NCBI RefSeq assembly: GCF_016863175.1
Contig: NZ_BOOJ01000032.1
Location: forward strand, 124,001 to 188,000
From: Paraplanobispora siamensis
GTDB lineage: Bacteria > Actinomycetota > Actinomycetes > Streptosporangiales > Streptosporangiaceae
Length of the DNA: 64,000 bases
Direction of reading: 5' to 3'
Of the stretch, positions 33,875-42,454 are shown piece after piece; position 1 is the first letter of the stretch, and each line of letters starts with the position of its first letter. The notes below the pieces were generated by a model that was not told the origin of the DNA, did not search any database, and saw nothing but the letters and a program-made list of their open reading frames with translations. The translations under genes were made by a program, and so were the position numbers.

Positions 33875-35286
33875 CCGCGGGCGGGCCGGACGCCGTGGAA
33901 CGCCGGGCGGCGCTGCTCGCCCGGCTGGCCGAGCTGCCGCCGGAGCGCCGCGAGGCGCTGCGCGCCCGCACCCTGGGCGGGGCCGCGCAGGCGTCGCGCT
34001 CGTGGCCGCTCTCCCACGGGCAGGAACGGCTGTGGTTCCTCAACCGCTTCGATCCGGCCGACACCTCCTACAACACCCCCTGGTGCGTACGGCTGCGCGG
34101 CGCGGTCGACGCCGGCGCGATCGCCGCGGCGCTCACCCGCGTCGCCGAGCGGCACCACGTGCTGCGGGCCCGGTTCCTGTCGGCCGACGGCGGGCCCGTG
34201 CAGACCGTCGGGCCCGCCGGGCCGGTGCCGCTGGAGCTCGCCGAGGTCGCGGGCGACCCGGCGCCGGCCGTGGTGGAGTTCGTCAACCGGCCCTTCGACC
34301 TGGAGACCGGCCCGCCGCTGCGGGCGGCGCTGATGCGGCTGGAGGACGGCGACGCCCTGCTGTGCATCGTGCTGCACCACATCGTGGTCGACGGCTGGTC
34401 GCTGGACGTCCTGATGCGGGAGCTGGCCGAGTGCTACGCGGCCGGGCGCGAGGGGCGCGAGCCGGTGCTGGAGGAGCTGCCCCTGCAGTACACCGACTTC
34501 GCCGCCGAGGACAGGGAACGCGACCGCACGGCCCAGCTGGAGTACTGGACCCGCACGCTCGCCGGGGTCCCCGTACTGCACCTGCCGGCCGACCTGCCCC
34601 GCCCGGCGCGCCGGACGGGCCAGGGAGGGCAGGTGCCCCTGCTGGTGCCCGGGGAGGCGCTCGACCGGCTGGAGAAGGCCGCCCGGCAGGGACGCTGCAC
34701 CCTGTTCATGGCGTTGCTCGCCGCCTACCAGGCCGCGCTCGGGCTGCTGGCCGGGCAGGACGACCTGTGCGTGGGGGTGCCCGTCGCGGGACGGACCAGG
34801 ACCGAGCTGGCGCCGCTGATCGGCTACTTCTCCACCACGCTCGCGCTGCGCGCCGACCTGTCGGGCGACCCGCCCTTCAGCGAGCTGCTGGGCCGTACCC
34901 GCGCCTCGCTGCTGCGCGGCATGCAGCACGCCGACGCGCCCTTCGAGCAGGTCCTGGGAGCGCTGCGGCTGCCCCGCGACCTGAGCCGCCCGCCGCTGTT
35001 CCAGGCCATGTTCAACCTGCACAACATGCCCAAGGACGACCTGCTGCGCCCGACCATGGGCGACCTCGCGGTGGAGGTCTACCCGATGCCGGCGACCGGC
35101 CGGACCAGGGCGGAGGTGTCGGTGGACGCCTGGCGCACCGCCGAGGGGCTCGGCGGGGTCCTCGACTACGCCGCCGACCTGTTCACGGCCGCGACCGCGC
35201 GGCGCTTCGCCCGCGCCTTCACCACCGTGGTGGAGCGCGCCGGGGCGGACCCCGGTCTGCGCCTGTCCGAGCTGGGAGACCTCTGA
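33871..35286 (+). CDS. stand-alone NRPS condensation domain
   Basis: Predicted 471-aa free C domain with the intact motif HHIVVDGWS (about 170) and the usual landmarks SHGQERLWFLNRFDP, HHVLRARF and PPLFQAMFNLHN. A short helical N-terminal stretch (ERRAALLARLAELPPERREA) looks like a docking region, as found at NRPS termini. The A-PCP gene follows at once, so the two probably form one split C/A-PCP module. Confidence 0.88.
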   Translation: MTAGGPDAVERRAALLARLAELPPERREALRARTLGGAAQASRSWPLSHGQERLWFLNRFDPADTSYNTPWCVRLRGAVDAGAIAAALTRVAERHHVLRARFLSADGGPVQTVGPAGPVPLELAEVAGDPAPAVVEFVNRPFDLETGPPLRAALMRLEDGDALLCIVLHHIVVDGWSLDVLMRELAECYAAGREGREPVLEELPLQYTDFAAEDRERDRTAQLEYWTRTLAGVPVLHLPADLPRPARRTGQGGQVPLLVPGEALDRLEKAARQGRCTLFMALLAAYQAALGLLAGQDDLCVGVPVAGRTRTELAPLIGYFSTTLALRADLSGDPPFSELLGRTRASLLRGMQHADAPFEQVLGALRLPRDLSRPPLFQAMFNLHNMPKDDLLRPTMGDLAVEVYPMPATGRTRAEVSVDAWRTAEGLGGVLDYAADLFTAATARRFARAFTTVVERAGADPGLRLSELGDL

Positions 35287-35287
35287 G

Positions 35288-37228
35288 ATGACGATCGGTG
35301 ACTTGAAAGGTGTGCCACGCGTGGTGACGACGCTGGAGCTGATACGGCGCTGGCGGGACCTGGCGCCCGACGCGGTGGCGGTCAGCGGGCCGGGAGGCCC
35401 GCTCACCCACCGCGAGCTGCACGAACGGGTCGACCGCCTGGCGGCGGTCCTGCGCGGCCGGGGCGTCGGCCCGGAGGTCCCCGTCGGCCTGTGCATGGAA
35501 CGCGACGTGGCCATGGTCGTCGCGGTCCTCGCCGTCTGGGCCGCGGGCGGGGCGTACGTCCCGCTCGACCCCGCCTTCCCCGAGGACCGGCTCCGCCTGA
35601 TGCGCGAGGACGCCGGGGTCGGGCTGGTGCTGACCGGTCCCGGCGTGGACGGGCGGCTGCTCGACGGCGTGCCCCGCGTGCTGACGCTCGCCCCGGACGG
35701 CACGGTCCCCGGCGGGAGCCCCGACCCGGGCGTGCCGATCCCCGACGCGGCGGTCTCCGGCGGGATCACGGGGCCGGCGGGAGACCTGGCCTATCTGATC
35801 TACACCTCGGGGTCCACCGGGCGGCCCAAGGGGGTGGCGATCCCGCAGAGCGCCGTGGTCAACCTGATCAGGTCGTTCGGCGCCCTGCTCTCTGTGACCC
35901 CGCAGGACCGCTGGCTGGCCGTCACCACCCTGTCGTTCGACATCTCGGTCCTGGAGCTGCTGCTCCCGCTGGCCTGCGGCGCCCGCGTGGTCGTGGCCCC
36001 GGCGCGCACGGCGGCAGACGGCCCGGCGCTGCGCGCGCTGGCCGCCGCGGAGCAGGCCACGATCATGCAGGCCACCCCGGCGACCTGGCGCCTGCTGCTG
36101 GAGTCCGGCGGGGTGCCCGGGTCGATCACCACCCGGCTCTGCGGTGGCGAGGCGCTTCCCCGTGACCTGGCCGACGCGCTCGGCGGGACGGGCACGCGCC
36201 TGTGGAACGTGTACGGCCCGACGGAGACGACCGTGTGGTCCACGGCCGGGCCGGTCGCGTCCGCGCCGGCCCCGGTCGACCTCGGCGAGGCCATCGCGGA
36301 GACGACCCTGTACCTGCTGGACCCGGACGGGAGGCCCGTGCCGCAGGGGGAGGAGGGAGAGCTCCACATCGGCGGCGCGGGGGTGGCGCGCGGCTACCAC
36401 GGCATGCCCGCCCTGACCGCGGCCCGCTTCCTGCCCGACCCGTTCGCCGGCCGGCCCGGCGCCCGCATGTACGCCACCGGCGACCTGGCGCGGATCGGCG
36501 CCTCGGGACGCCTGGAGTATCTGGGCCGGGCCGACCAGCAGGTCAAGATCCGGGGCTTCCGGATCGAGCTCGGCGAGATCGAGACCGTCCTGCGGTCGGC
36601 AGGCGGGGTACGGCAGGCCGCCGTCGCGGTGCACGAGGGGCCCGACGGCCTGCCCCGGCTGGTCGGCTATCTCGTCCCGGACCCCGGACCCGCAGACTCC
36701 GAGGCCTCCGAGCCGGAGGGGCTGCGCGAGGAGGCGCGCGCCCTGCTGCGGTCGCGGCTGCCCGAGTACATGGTCCCCGCGCATCTCGTGATCCTGGAGC
36801 GGCTGCCGCTCACCCCCAACGGCAAGCTGGACCGCGCGGCGCTGCCGCCGCCCGCCGGGGCGCCGGTCTCCGGCGTGCCGTACCGCGCGCCGTCCACCCC
36901 GGTGGAGGAGGAGATGGCCGCCGTGTGGGCCGAGGTCCTGGGCCTGGACGAGCCGGTCGGCGTGGACGACGACTTCTTCGAGCTGGGCGGGCACTCGCTC
37001 ACGGCGGCCCGGCTCGTGGCCAGGCTGCAGGCGCGCCTTGGCGTCGACGTGCCGATCGCGGAGCTGTTCGAGCACCCCACCGTCGCCGGGCTGGCCCCGC
37101 GGCTCGACGGCTTCGGCAACGGCAACGGCTCGGATCTGGACGACCTGGCCGCGCTCCGCGAGCAGCTCGACGGCCTCACCCCTGAGGAGCTCGCGGCCCT
37201 GTTCGACGAACTGGCGCCGGGCGCATGA
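35288..37228 (+). CDS. NRPS adenylation-carrier didomain (A-PCP), glycine-like code
   Basis: Predicted 646-aa protein. A domain about 15-520 with [21 protein letters not shown] and NGKLDR. The pocket residues I read are D-I-L-Q-L-G-V-V-W, one conservative change at each of two positions from the established glycine code D-I-L-Q-L-G-L-I-W. PCP about 535-610 with FFELGGHSLTAARL. The C-terminal LDDLAALREQLDGLTPEELA is a helical tail typical of docking to the next protein, here the C-A-PCP enzyme. It starts one base after the lone C gene's stop. Confidence 0.87.
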   Translation: MTIGDLKGVPRVVTTLELIRRWRDLAPDAVAVSGPGGPLTHRELHERVDRLAAVLRGRGVGPEVPVGLCMERDVAMVVAVLAVWAAGGAYVPLDPAFPEDRLRLMREDAGVGLVLTGPGVDGRLLDGVPRVLTLAPDGTVPGGSPDPGVPIPDAAVSGGITGPAGDLAYLIYTSGSTGRPKGVAIPQSAVVNLIRSFGALLSVTPQDRWLAVTTLSFDISVLELLLPLACGARVVVAPARTAADGPALRALAAAEQATIMQATPATWRLLLESGGVPGSITTRLCGGEALPRDLADALGGTGTRLWNVYGPTETTVWSTAGPVASAPAPVDLGEAIAETTLYLLDPDGRPVPQGEEGELHIGGAGVARGYHGMPALTAARFLPDPFAGRPGARMYATGDLARIGASGRLEYLGRADQQVKIRGFRIELGEIETVLRSAGGVRQAAVAVHEGPDGLPRLVGYLVPDPGPADSEASEPEGLREEARALLRSRLPEYMVPAHLVILERLPLTPNGKLDRAALPPPAGAPVSGVPYRAPSTPVEEEMAAVWAEVLGLDEPVGVDDDFFELGGHSLTAARLVARLQARLGVDVPIAELFEHPTVAGLAPRLDGFGNGNGSDLDDLAALREQLDGLTPEELAALFDELAPGA

Positions 37229-40200
37229 GGGCGCCCCTGTCCCCGACCCAGGAGCGGCTCTGGCTCCTGCAGCGCCTCGAACCGGACAACGCCTCCTACA
37301 CCGTGTACCTCGTGCGCGGCCTGCGCGGGCCGCTCGACCGGGCCGCGCTCGCCGGGGCCTTCGACGACGTCCTGGCCCGCCAGGAGAGCCTGCGCACCCG
37401 TTTCACCGAGGAGGACGGCACGCCCTGGGCCGTGGTCGACCCCCCGGCCCCGGCGGTGATCGACTGGCCGGTGGCCCGGGACCGGCGGGAGGCCGAGCGG
37501 CTGGTGGCCGAGCGGGTCAACGCGCCGTTCGACCTGGCGCGGGGGGTGCCCCTGCGGATCGCGGTGATCCGAGTGGCCGACGGCGGTCACGGCCCCGGCG
37601 ACCACGCCCCGGACGGCGGGCGCCACTCCGGCGATCGGGCTCCGGACGACCACGCCCCGGACGACCGCGCCCCGGACGACGGGCACGGCTCCGGCGACCG
37701 CGCTCCGGGCGGTGAGTACGGGCGGGACGACGAGCATCTCCTGTGCGTCACGATGCACCACATCATCTCCGACGGCTGGTCGCTCAACGTGATCCTCGAC
37801 GAGCTGGCCGCGTACTACACGGCCCGCGTCTCCGGCACCGAGCCGGACCTGCCGCCGTTGCCCGTCAGGGCCGTCCACCACGCCCTGTGGCAGCGGAGCC
37901 GGGCCGGGCGCGCGGTGCCGTACTGGCAGGACAAGCTCGCCGACCCGCCCCCCGCCGAGCTGCCCTTCCGCGGCGAGCGGGCGAGCGGGCGCGGGGAGTT
38001 CCACGGCATCCACCTGCCGCCCGCCACGGCCCGGCGGCTGGAGGAACTGGCCCGGCAGCGGCGCACCACCCTGTTCGCCGTCCTCATGGCGGCCTACCAG
38101 GTGCTGCTGTCACGGCACACCGGCCTGACGGACGTCCTGGTGGGCAGCGTCATAGCCGGCCGCGACCGGGTCGAGCTGGAGTCGATGGTCGGATACGCCT
38201 CGCAGCCGGTGATCCTGAGGGGCGACCTGGGCGGGGACCCGTCCTTCGCCGAGCTGGTCACCCGGACCCGCGGCGACGTCCTGGACGTGCTGGGCGCCTC
38301 CGCCGTGCCGTTCGAGCGGCTCGACACCCCGGCGGAGTCGCTGATGCCGTCGATGCTGATCCTGCACAGCCAGGACGGCGGGCCCCGGCGGGGGTTCGGG
38401 GACCTGGAGGTGACCGGGTTCGACGCCGGATTCCGGCAGGCCAAGATCGACCTGCAGGTCGAGGCGTGGTCGGGCGCCGACGGGCTGGGGATCACGTTCT
38501 GCTACGACACCGGGCTGTTCGAGGACGAGGCGGTGCGCCGCCTGGCCGGACGGTTCACACGGTTGCTGGAGTCCGCGGCGGCCGATCCGCACACCGCCGT
38601 CTCGGACCTGCCGATCTGGACCGCCGAGGACGAGGAGGAGATCCGCGCCCTGGCCGGGCCACCGGACGGCTCCGGGACCGCGGACGCCCCGGCCGTGCCG
38701 GAGATGATCACCCAGGCCGTACGGCGGGCGCCCGGGGCGGTGGCCGTGCTCTGCGGGGAGGACCGGGTCACCTACGGCGAGCTGGACGCCCGGGCGGACG
38801 CGCTGGCCGGCGCGCTCGTGCGGGCCGGGGTGCGTCCCGGCGACGTCGTCGGCGTCTGCCTGCCGCGCTCGATCGAGATGATCACCTCGCTGCTGGCCGT
38901 GTGGCGGGCCGGGGCCGCCTACCTCCCGCTCGACCCGGCCGACCCCGACGAGCGCCTGGCCTTCTCCATGGAGGACGCCGCGGTCACCCACGTGATCACC
39001 CGGCGGGAGCTGCCCGCCGAGCTCCGAGGGACCGCGATCGACCCCGGCGCCGCGGCGGCTCCGGTGAACGCTCCCGTGGAGGCCGGCCCGGCGGACGCCG
39101 CCTACGTGATCACCACCTCGGGCTCCACCGGGCTCCCCAAGGGCGTGCTGGTGGAGCACGGCGCCGTCGCCGCCCGGGTGCGGTGGATGTGCGCGGACTA
39201 CGGCCTGGGACCGGGCGACCACGTGGTCCAGTTCGCCTCGCTCAGCTTCGACGCCCACGTGGAGGAGATCTTCCCCGCGCTGGCCGCCGGGGCCGCGCTG
39301 GTGCTGCTGCCCGAGGGTGCGACGAGCCTGCCCGACGTGCTGGGCTCCCCGGCGGGCGAGCGGGTCACCGTACTGGACCTGCCGACCGCCTACTGGCACG
39401 CACTGGTCGAGGAGCTGGAGGAGATCGCCTGGCCGCCGGGGCTGCGCCTGGTGATCCTGGGCGGGGAGCAGGTCGCCGGGGCGGCGGTCGGGCGCTGGCG
39501 GGAGCGGTTCGGCGACCGGGTCCGGCTGGTCAACACCTACGGCCCCACCGAGGCCGCGGTGATCGCCACGGCCGAAGACCTGGACGCCGGGGCGGTCGCC
39601 GGCCGCCCGCCGATCGGCCGGCCGATCGGCGCGACCTCGGTCCGCGTGCTGGACGGACGGGGGCGGCCGCTCCCGCCGGGCGCGGCGGGTGAGCTGGTCA
39701 TCGGCGGGGCCGGGGTGGCGCGCGGCTATCTCGGCCGGCCCGCCCTGACCGCCGCCGCCTTCGTCCCCGATCCGTACGGCCCGCCGGGAGCGCGCCGCTA
39801 CCGGACCGGCGACCGGGCCCGATGGCGCACGGACGGGCGGCTGGAGTTCCTGGGACGGCTGGACGGCCAGCTCAAGGTGCGCGGCTTCCGGATCGAGCCC
39901 GGCGAGGTGGAGAGTCGTCTGCTGGCCCATCCCCAGGTCGGGCAGGCGTTCGTCACCGCGCGCGACGGCGAGCTGGTCGCCTACGTCACAGGCTCCGCCG
40001 ACCCGGCCGACCTGCGCGAGCACCTGGAGCGCGTCCTGCCCCGCCAGCTGGTCCCGACCGCCTGGGTCCGGCTGGACGCCCTGCCCCTGACCGCCCGGGG
40101 CAAGATCGACCGTGCGGCGCTGCCCGAGCCCGCCGCGGCGCCCGCGCCGGAGCGCGTCCCGCCGCGCGACGACGCCGAGCGGCTGGTGGCGGGGATCTGG

Positions 40201-40443
40201 GAGGAACTGCTCGGCGTCACCGGTCTCGGCGTCTTCGACGACTTCTTCGCGCTGGGCGGCCACTCGCTGCTGGCGACGCGGGTGGCCGCGCGGATCCGCC
40301 GGGCGACCGGGGTGGAGGTCCCGATCCGGACCGTCTTCGCCCGCACCACCATCGCCGCCCTCGCCGCCGAGGTGGAGACGCTGCTGATCGAGGAGCTGGC
40401 GGGGATGACCGAGGAGGAGGCGATGAACCTGCTGGGCGGCTGA
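37225..40443 (+). CDS. NRPS module C-A-PCP with repeat insertion in the C domain
   Basis: Predicted 1072-aa module. C domain about 1-470 with HHIISDGWS (about 175); just before it lies a roughly 50-residue Asp/His/Gly/Pro-rich insertion. A domain about 485-970 with ITTSGSTGLPKGV, YGPTEAA and GKIDRAAL. The pocket I read is D-A-E-D-I-G-T-V-I; acids at positions 239 and 278 suggest a basic side chain (Lys/Orn class), but I do not assign it firmly. PCP about 990-1060 with FFALGGHSLLAT, then the docking-like tail LIEELAGMTEEEAMNLL. It is the last gene of the plus arm, overlapping A-PCP by ATGA and followed by a terminator. Confidence 0.88.
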   Translation: MRAPLSPTQERLWLLQRLEPDNASYTVYLVRGLRGPLDRAALAGAFDDVLARQESLRTRFTEEDGTPWAVVDPPAPAVIDWPVARDRREAERLVAERVNAPFDLARGVPLRIAVIRVADGGHGPGDHAPDGGRHSGDRAPDDHAPDDRAPDDGHGSGDRAPGGEYGRDDEHLLCVTMHHIISDGWSLNVILDELAAYYTARVSGTEPDLPPLPVRAVHHALWQRSRAGRAVPYWQDKLADPPPAELPFRGERASGRGEFHGIHLPPATARRLEELARQRRTTLFAVLMAAYQVLLSRHTGLTDVLVGSVIAGRDRVELESMVGYASQPVILRGDLGGDPSFAELVTRTRGDVLDVLGASAVPFERLDTPAESLMPSMLILHSQDGGPRRGFGDLEVTGFDAGFRQAKIDLQVEAWSGADGLGITFCYDTGLFEDEAVRRLAGRFTRLLESAAADPHTAVSDLPIWTAEDEEEIRALAGPPDGSGTADAPAVPEMITQAVRRAPGAVAVLCGEDRVTYGELDARADALAGALVRAGVRPGDVVGVCLPRSIEMITSLLAVWRAGAAYLPLDPADPDERLAFSMEDAAVTHVITRRELPAELRGTAIDPGAAAAPVNAPVEAGPADAAYVITTSGSTGLPKGVLVEHGAVAARVRWMCADYGLGPGDHVVQFASLSFDAHVEEIFPALAAGAALVLLPEGATSLPDVLGSPAGERVTVLDLPTAYWHALVEELEEIAWPPGLRLVILGGEQVAGAAVGRWRERFGDRVRLVNTYGPTEAAVIATAEDLDAGAVAGRPPIGRPIGATSVRVLDGRGRPLPPGAAGELVIGGAGVARGYLGRPALTAAAFVPDPYGPPGARRYRTGDRARWRTDGRLEFLGRLDGQLKVRGFRIEPGEVESRLLAHPQVGQAFVTARDGELVAYVTGSADPADLREHLERVLPRQLVPTAWVRLDALPLTARGKIDRAALPEPAAAPAPERVPPRDDAERLVAGIWEELLGVTGLGVFDDFFALGGHSLLATRVAARIRRATGVEVPIRTVFARTTIAALAAEVETLLIEELAGMTEEEAMNLLGG
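37581..37731. repeat. low-complexity repeat inserted in a condensation domain
   Basis: Imperfect 15-36 bp repeats built on GCCCCGGACGACC encode DHAPDD/DRAPDD/GDRAPG units. They sit between a C-domain beta strand (RIAVIRVAD) and the strand leading to the HHxxxDG motif, where the other C domains here have only a few residues. Confidence 0.8.
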
Positions 40444-40446
40444 GCG

Positions 40447-40486
40447 CCCGGGCCCGATGCGGGAGCCGTCCCGTGCCGGGCCCGCG
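40447..40486 (+). terminator. terminator of the NRPS operon
   Basis: CGGGCCCG at 40449-40456 pairs with CGGGCCCG at 40477-40484, enclosing an inner GGGA/TCCC stem. It lies directly after the last NRPS stop codon and before the promoter of the oligopeptide importer, marking the right edge of the cluster. Confidence 0.65.
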
Positions 40487-40554
40487 GCCGTACGGCGATG
40501 AAGGAAAACTGCAGAGAAGGAAAGTTACAGAAGCCTCACGCCTCGTGGAGATTA

Positions 40555-40583
40555 TTGACGGCGATTCGGCGCGCCCGTATGGT
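40555..40583 (+). promoter_or_regulatory. promoter of the oligopeptide ABC operon
   Basis: TTGACG (40555-40560), 17-bp spacer, TATGGT (40578-40583). It is close to consensus for the principal sigma factor and leaves a leader of about 47 nt before the ATG at 40637, which has a GGAG ribosome site. Confidence 0.75.
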
Positions 40584-40636
40584 CCGGTCAAAGTCCCGAT
40601 CTTTCGGGCTCCAGCAGACCCCCCACGGAGCGGTTC

Positions 40637-42451
40637 ATGAAGCGTCTAGCAGCGGTAGCGGCGTTGCTCAGCCTTGCCGCCGTCACGGCATGCAGCAGTG
40701 GCAACACGCCGGGTAAATCGTCCGGCGGAAGCGGCGGTGGCGGCGTCTACACCACGATCGACGGCCTGCGCCCGGGCATCGACGCCAACGCGCCGATCAA
40801 CCCGTTCAACCCGAAGGGCAACGCGTTCCGCGGCTACAACTCGATGTGGCTCGCATGGACCAAGAACCACCTGACCGACCCCAACCAGTTCTATCCGGGC
40901 ATCGCGGAGAGCTGGGAGATCGCCCCCGACCAGTCGTCGATCACCCTCAGGCTCCAGCCGGGCAACAAGTGGTCCGACGGCAAACCGGTCACCGCCGAGG
41001 ACGTGAAGGTCTCGATCGGGCTGGCCTACACCCAGGGCGGCACGGCCTACGCGCTCGACCCCGCCGCGGCCGGCACCGCCTCCGACATCGAGGTGATCGA
41101 CGACAAGACGATCAAGATCACCCAGTCGGCGGAGAACCCGAGCGTCACCTTCGTCCGGGGCGTCATGGAGACGATCATCGTCCCGGCCCACGTCTGGGGG
41201 AGCCTGCTGCCGGCCGACTTCTGGGACAAGCTGAAGACCGCACGCGGCGACGGCGCCCAGGCCGAGGCGGCGCGGGCCGAGATCACCGGGCTGGCCGAGA
41301 AGGTCATCTCCTTCGCCCCGGCCAAGGACGTCTCCGCCGGCCCGTTCACGCTGGAACGGGTCAACCCGGGCGAGGCGCTGCTGGTCAAGAACAGGCACTT
41401 CCACAACGCCGCCAACGTCGCCCCCGACCAGGTGAAGCTGCTGCACTACGCCGGCAACGAGCAGATCTGGAACTACCTGATCGCCGGCCGGCTCGACAAC
41501 GCCCCGTTCACCGCGGTCCCCGCCGAGGTGATGAAGCGCATCGTCCGGACGCCGGGCAACGAGGTCGTCAAGGGCTACTCGCCGGTGGGCAACGCGCTGG
41601 CGTTCAACCAGTCCAGGAAGCCCTACGACAACGTGCACGTCCGCCGGGCGCTGGCCTACCTGATCGACCGCGAGCAGGTCACCAAGGTCGCCTCGCCGGA
41701 GGGCGGCATCGCCTCGGTGACCACCTCCGGCATGCACCAGAAGGCCGCCGCCGAGTGGCTGGGCGACGCCTTCACCACGCTGGAGCCGTACAAGGCGGAC
41801 CCCGCCAAGGCCGAGGAGGAGCTCAAGGCCGCCGGGATGAGGAAGGAGGGTGGCAAGTGGGCGATGCCCGACGGCTCGCCCTGGAAGATGACCATCCACG
41901 TGCCCGCGCCGTTCTCCGACTGGCTGGCCGGCGCCAAGTCCGTCGCCAGCCAGCTGGGCGACGCCGGGATCGAGGCCGAGGTCGTCACCACCGCCGACTA
42001 TCCGCTCTATCTGGAGGAGCTGGCCGCCGGCAAGTACGACACCGGGTTCTGGCTGGTCGCGCTCGGGCCGGCGCCGTACAACATCTACCAGCGCCTGTAC
42101 GGCACGCCGAACGGCTGGCAGCTGTTCGGCGGCAAGCTCAAGCACGTCGCCCCCGGCAAGGAGGGCAACTGGATGGGCGGCCCGGAGACCGTCGAGGTGG
42201 ACGGGGAGAAGATCAATCCCGGTGAGCTGGCCGTCAAGCTCAACTCCGCCCCCGAGGCCGAGCAGAAGGAGATCATCGGGACCCTCGCCAAGGCCGCGAA
42301 CCAGGACCTGCCGGTGATCCAGATGTGGGACTACGTCAACACGCAGTTCGTCAACACCTCGCGCTTCACCGGCTTCCCGCAGGCCGAGAGCGACGCGCTG
42401 CGCCTGACCTCCGGCGTCTGGATCCAGCTCGGCATGATCAAGAAGAAGTAG
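40637..42451 (+). CDS. oligopeptide ABC transporter substrate-binding lipoprotein (SBP family 5)
   Basis: Predicted 604-aa DppA/OppA-type lipoprotein. The signal peptide ends in a lipobox (LAAVTACSSG, Cys19). Family landmarks: FYPGIAESWEIAPDQSSITL, WSDGKPVTAEDVKVSI, and DNVHVRRALAYLIDREQV. Large binding proteins of this family take up peptides, murein peptides or sugars outside the cytoplasm and hand them to the two permeases downstream. The association with MurQ further along suggests muropeptides, by inference. Confidence 0.9.
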   Translation: MKRLAAVAALLSLAAVTACSSGNTPGKSSGGSGGGGVYTTIDGLRPGIDANAPINPFNPKGNAFRGYNSMWLAWTKNHLTDPNQFYPGIAESWEIAPDQSSITLRLQPGNKWSDGKPVTAEDVKVSIGLAYTQGGTAYALDPAAAGTASDIEVIDDKTIKITQSAENPSVTFVRGVMETIIVPAHVWGSLLPADFWDKLKTARGDGAQAEAARAEITGLAEKVISFAPAKDVSAGPFTLERVNPGEALLVKNRHFHNAANVAPDQVKLLHYAGNEQIWNYLIAGRLDNAPFTAVPAEVMKRIVRTPGNEVVKGYSPVGNALAFNQSRKPYDNVHVRRALAYLIDREQVTKVASPEGGIASVTTSGMHQKAAAEWLGDAFTTLEPYKADPAKAEEELKAAGMRKEGGKWAMPDGSPWKMTIHVPAPFSDWLAGAKSVASQLGDAGIEAEVVTTADYPLYLEELAAGKYDTGFWLVALGPAPYNIYQRLYGTPNGWQLFGGKLKHVAPGKEGNWMGGPETVEVDGEKINPGELAVKLNSAPEAEQKEIIGTLAKAANQDLPVIQMWDYVNTQFVNTSRFTGFPQAESDALRLTSGVWIQLGMIKKK

Positions 42452-42454
42452 GCG

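Noticed and set aside
18425-40443. Siderophore biosynthesis as the cluster's role.
   Set aside because: No iron box, no ornithine/lysine hydroxylase, no catechol genes and no siderophore importer nearby; the only iron-linked gene is at the far left edge.
40444-40636. The oligopeptide importer as part of the NRPS cluster (product uptake or resistance).
   Set aside because: A terminator and a separate consensus promoter lie between them, there is no CelR/CebR-type box, and the importer leads toward murQ.
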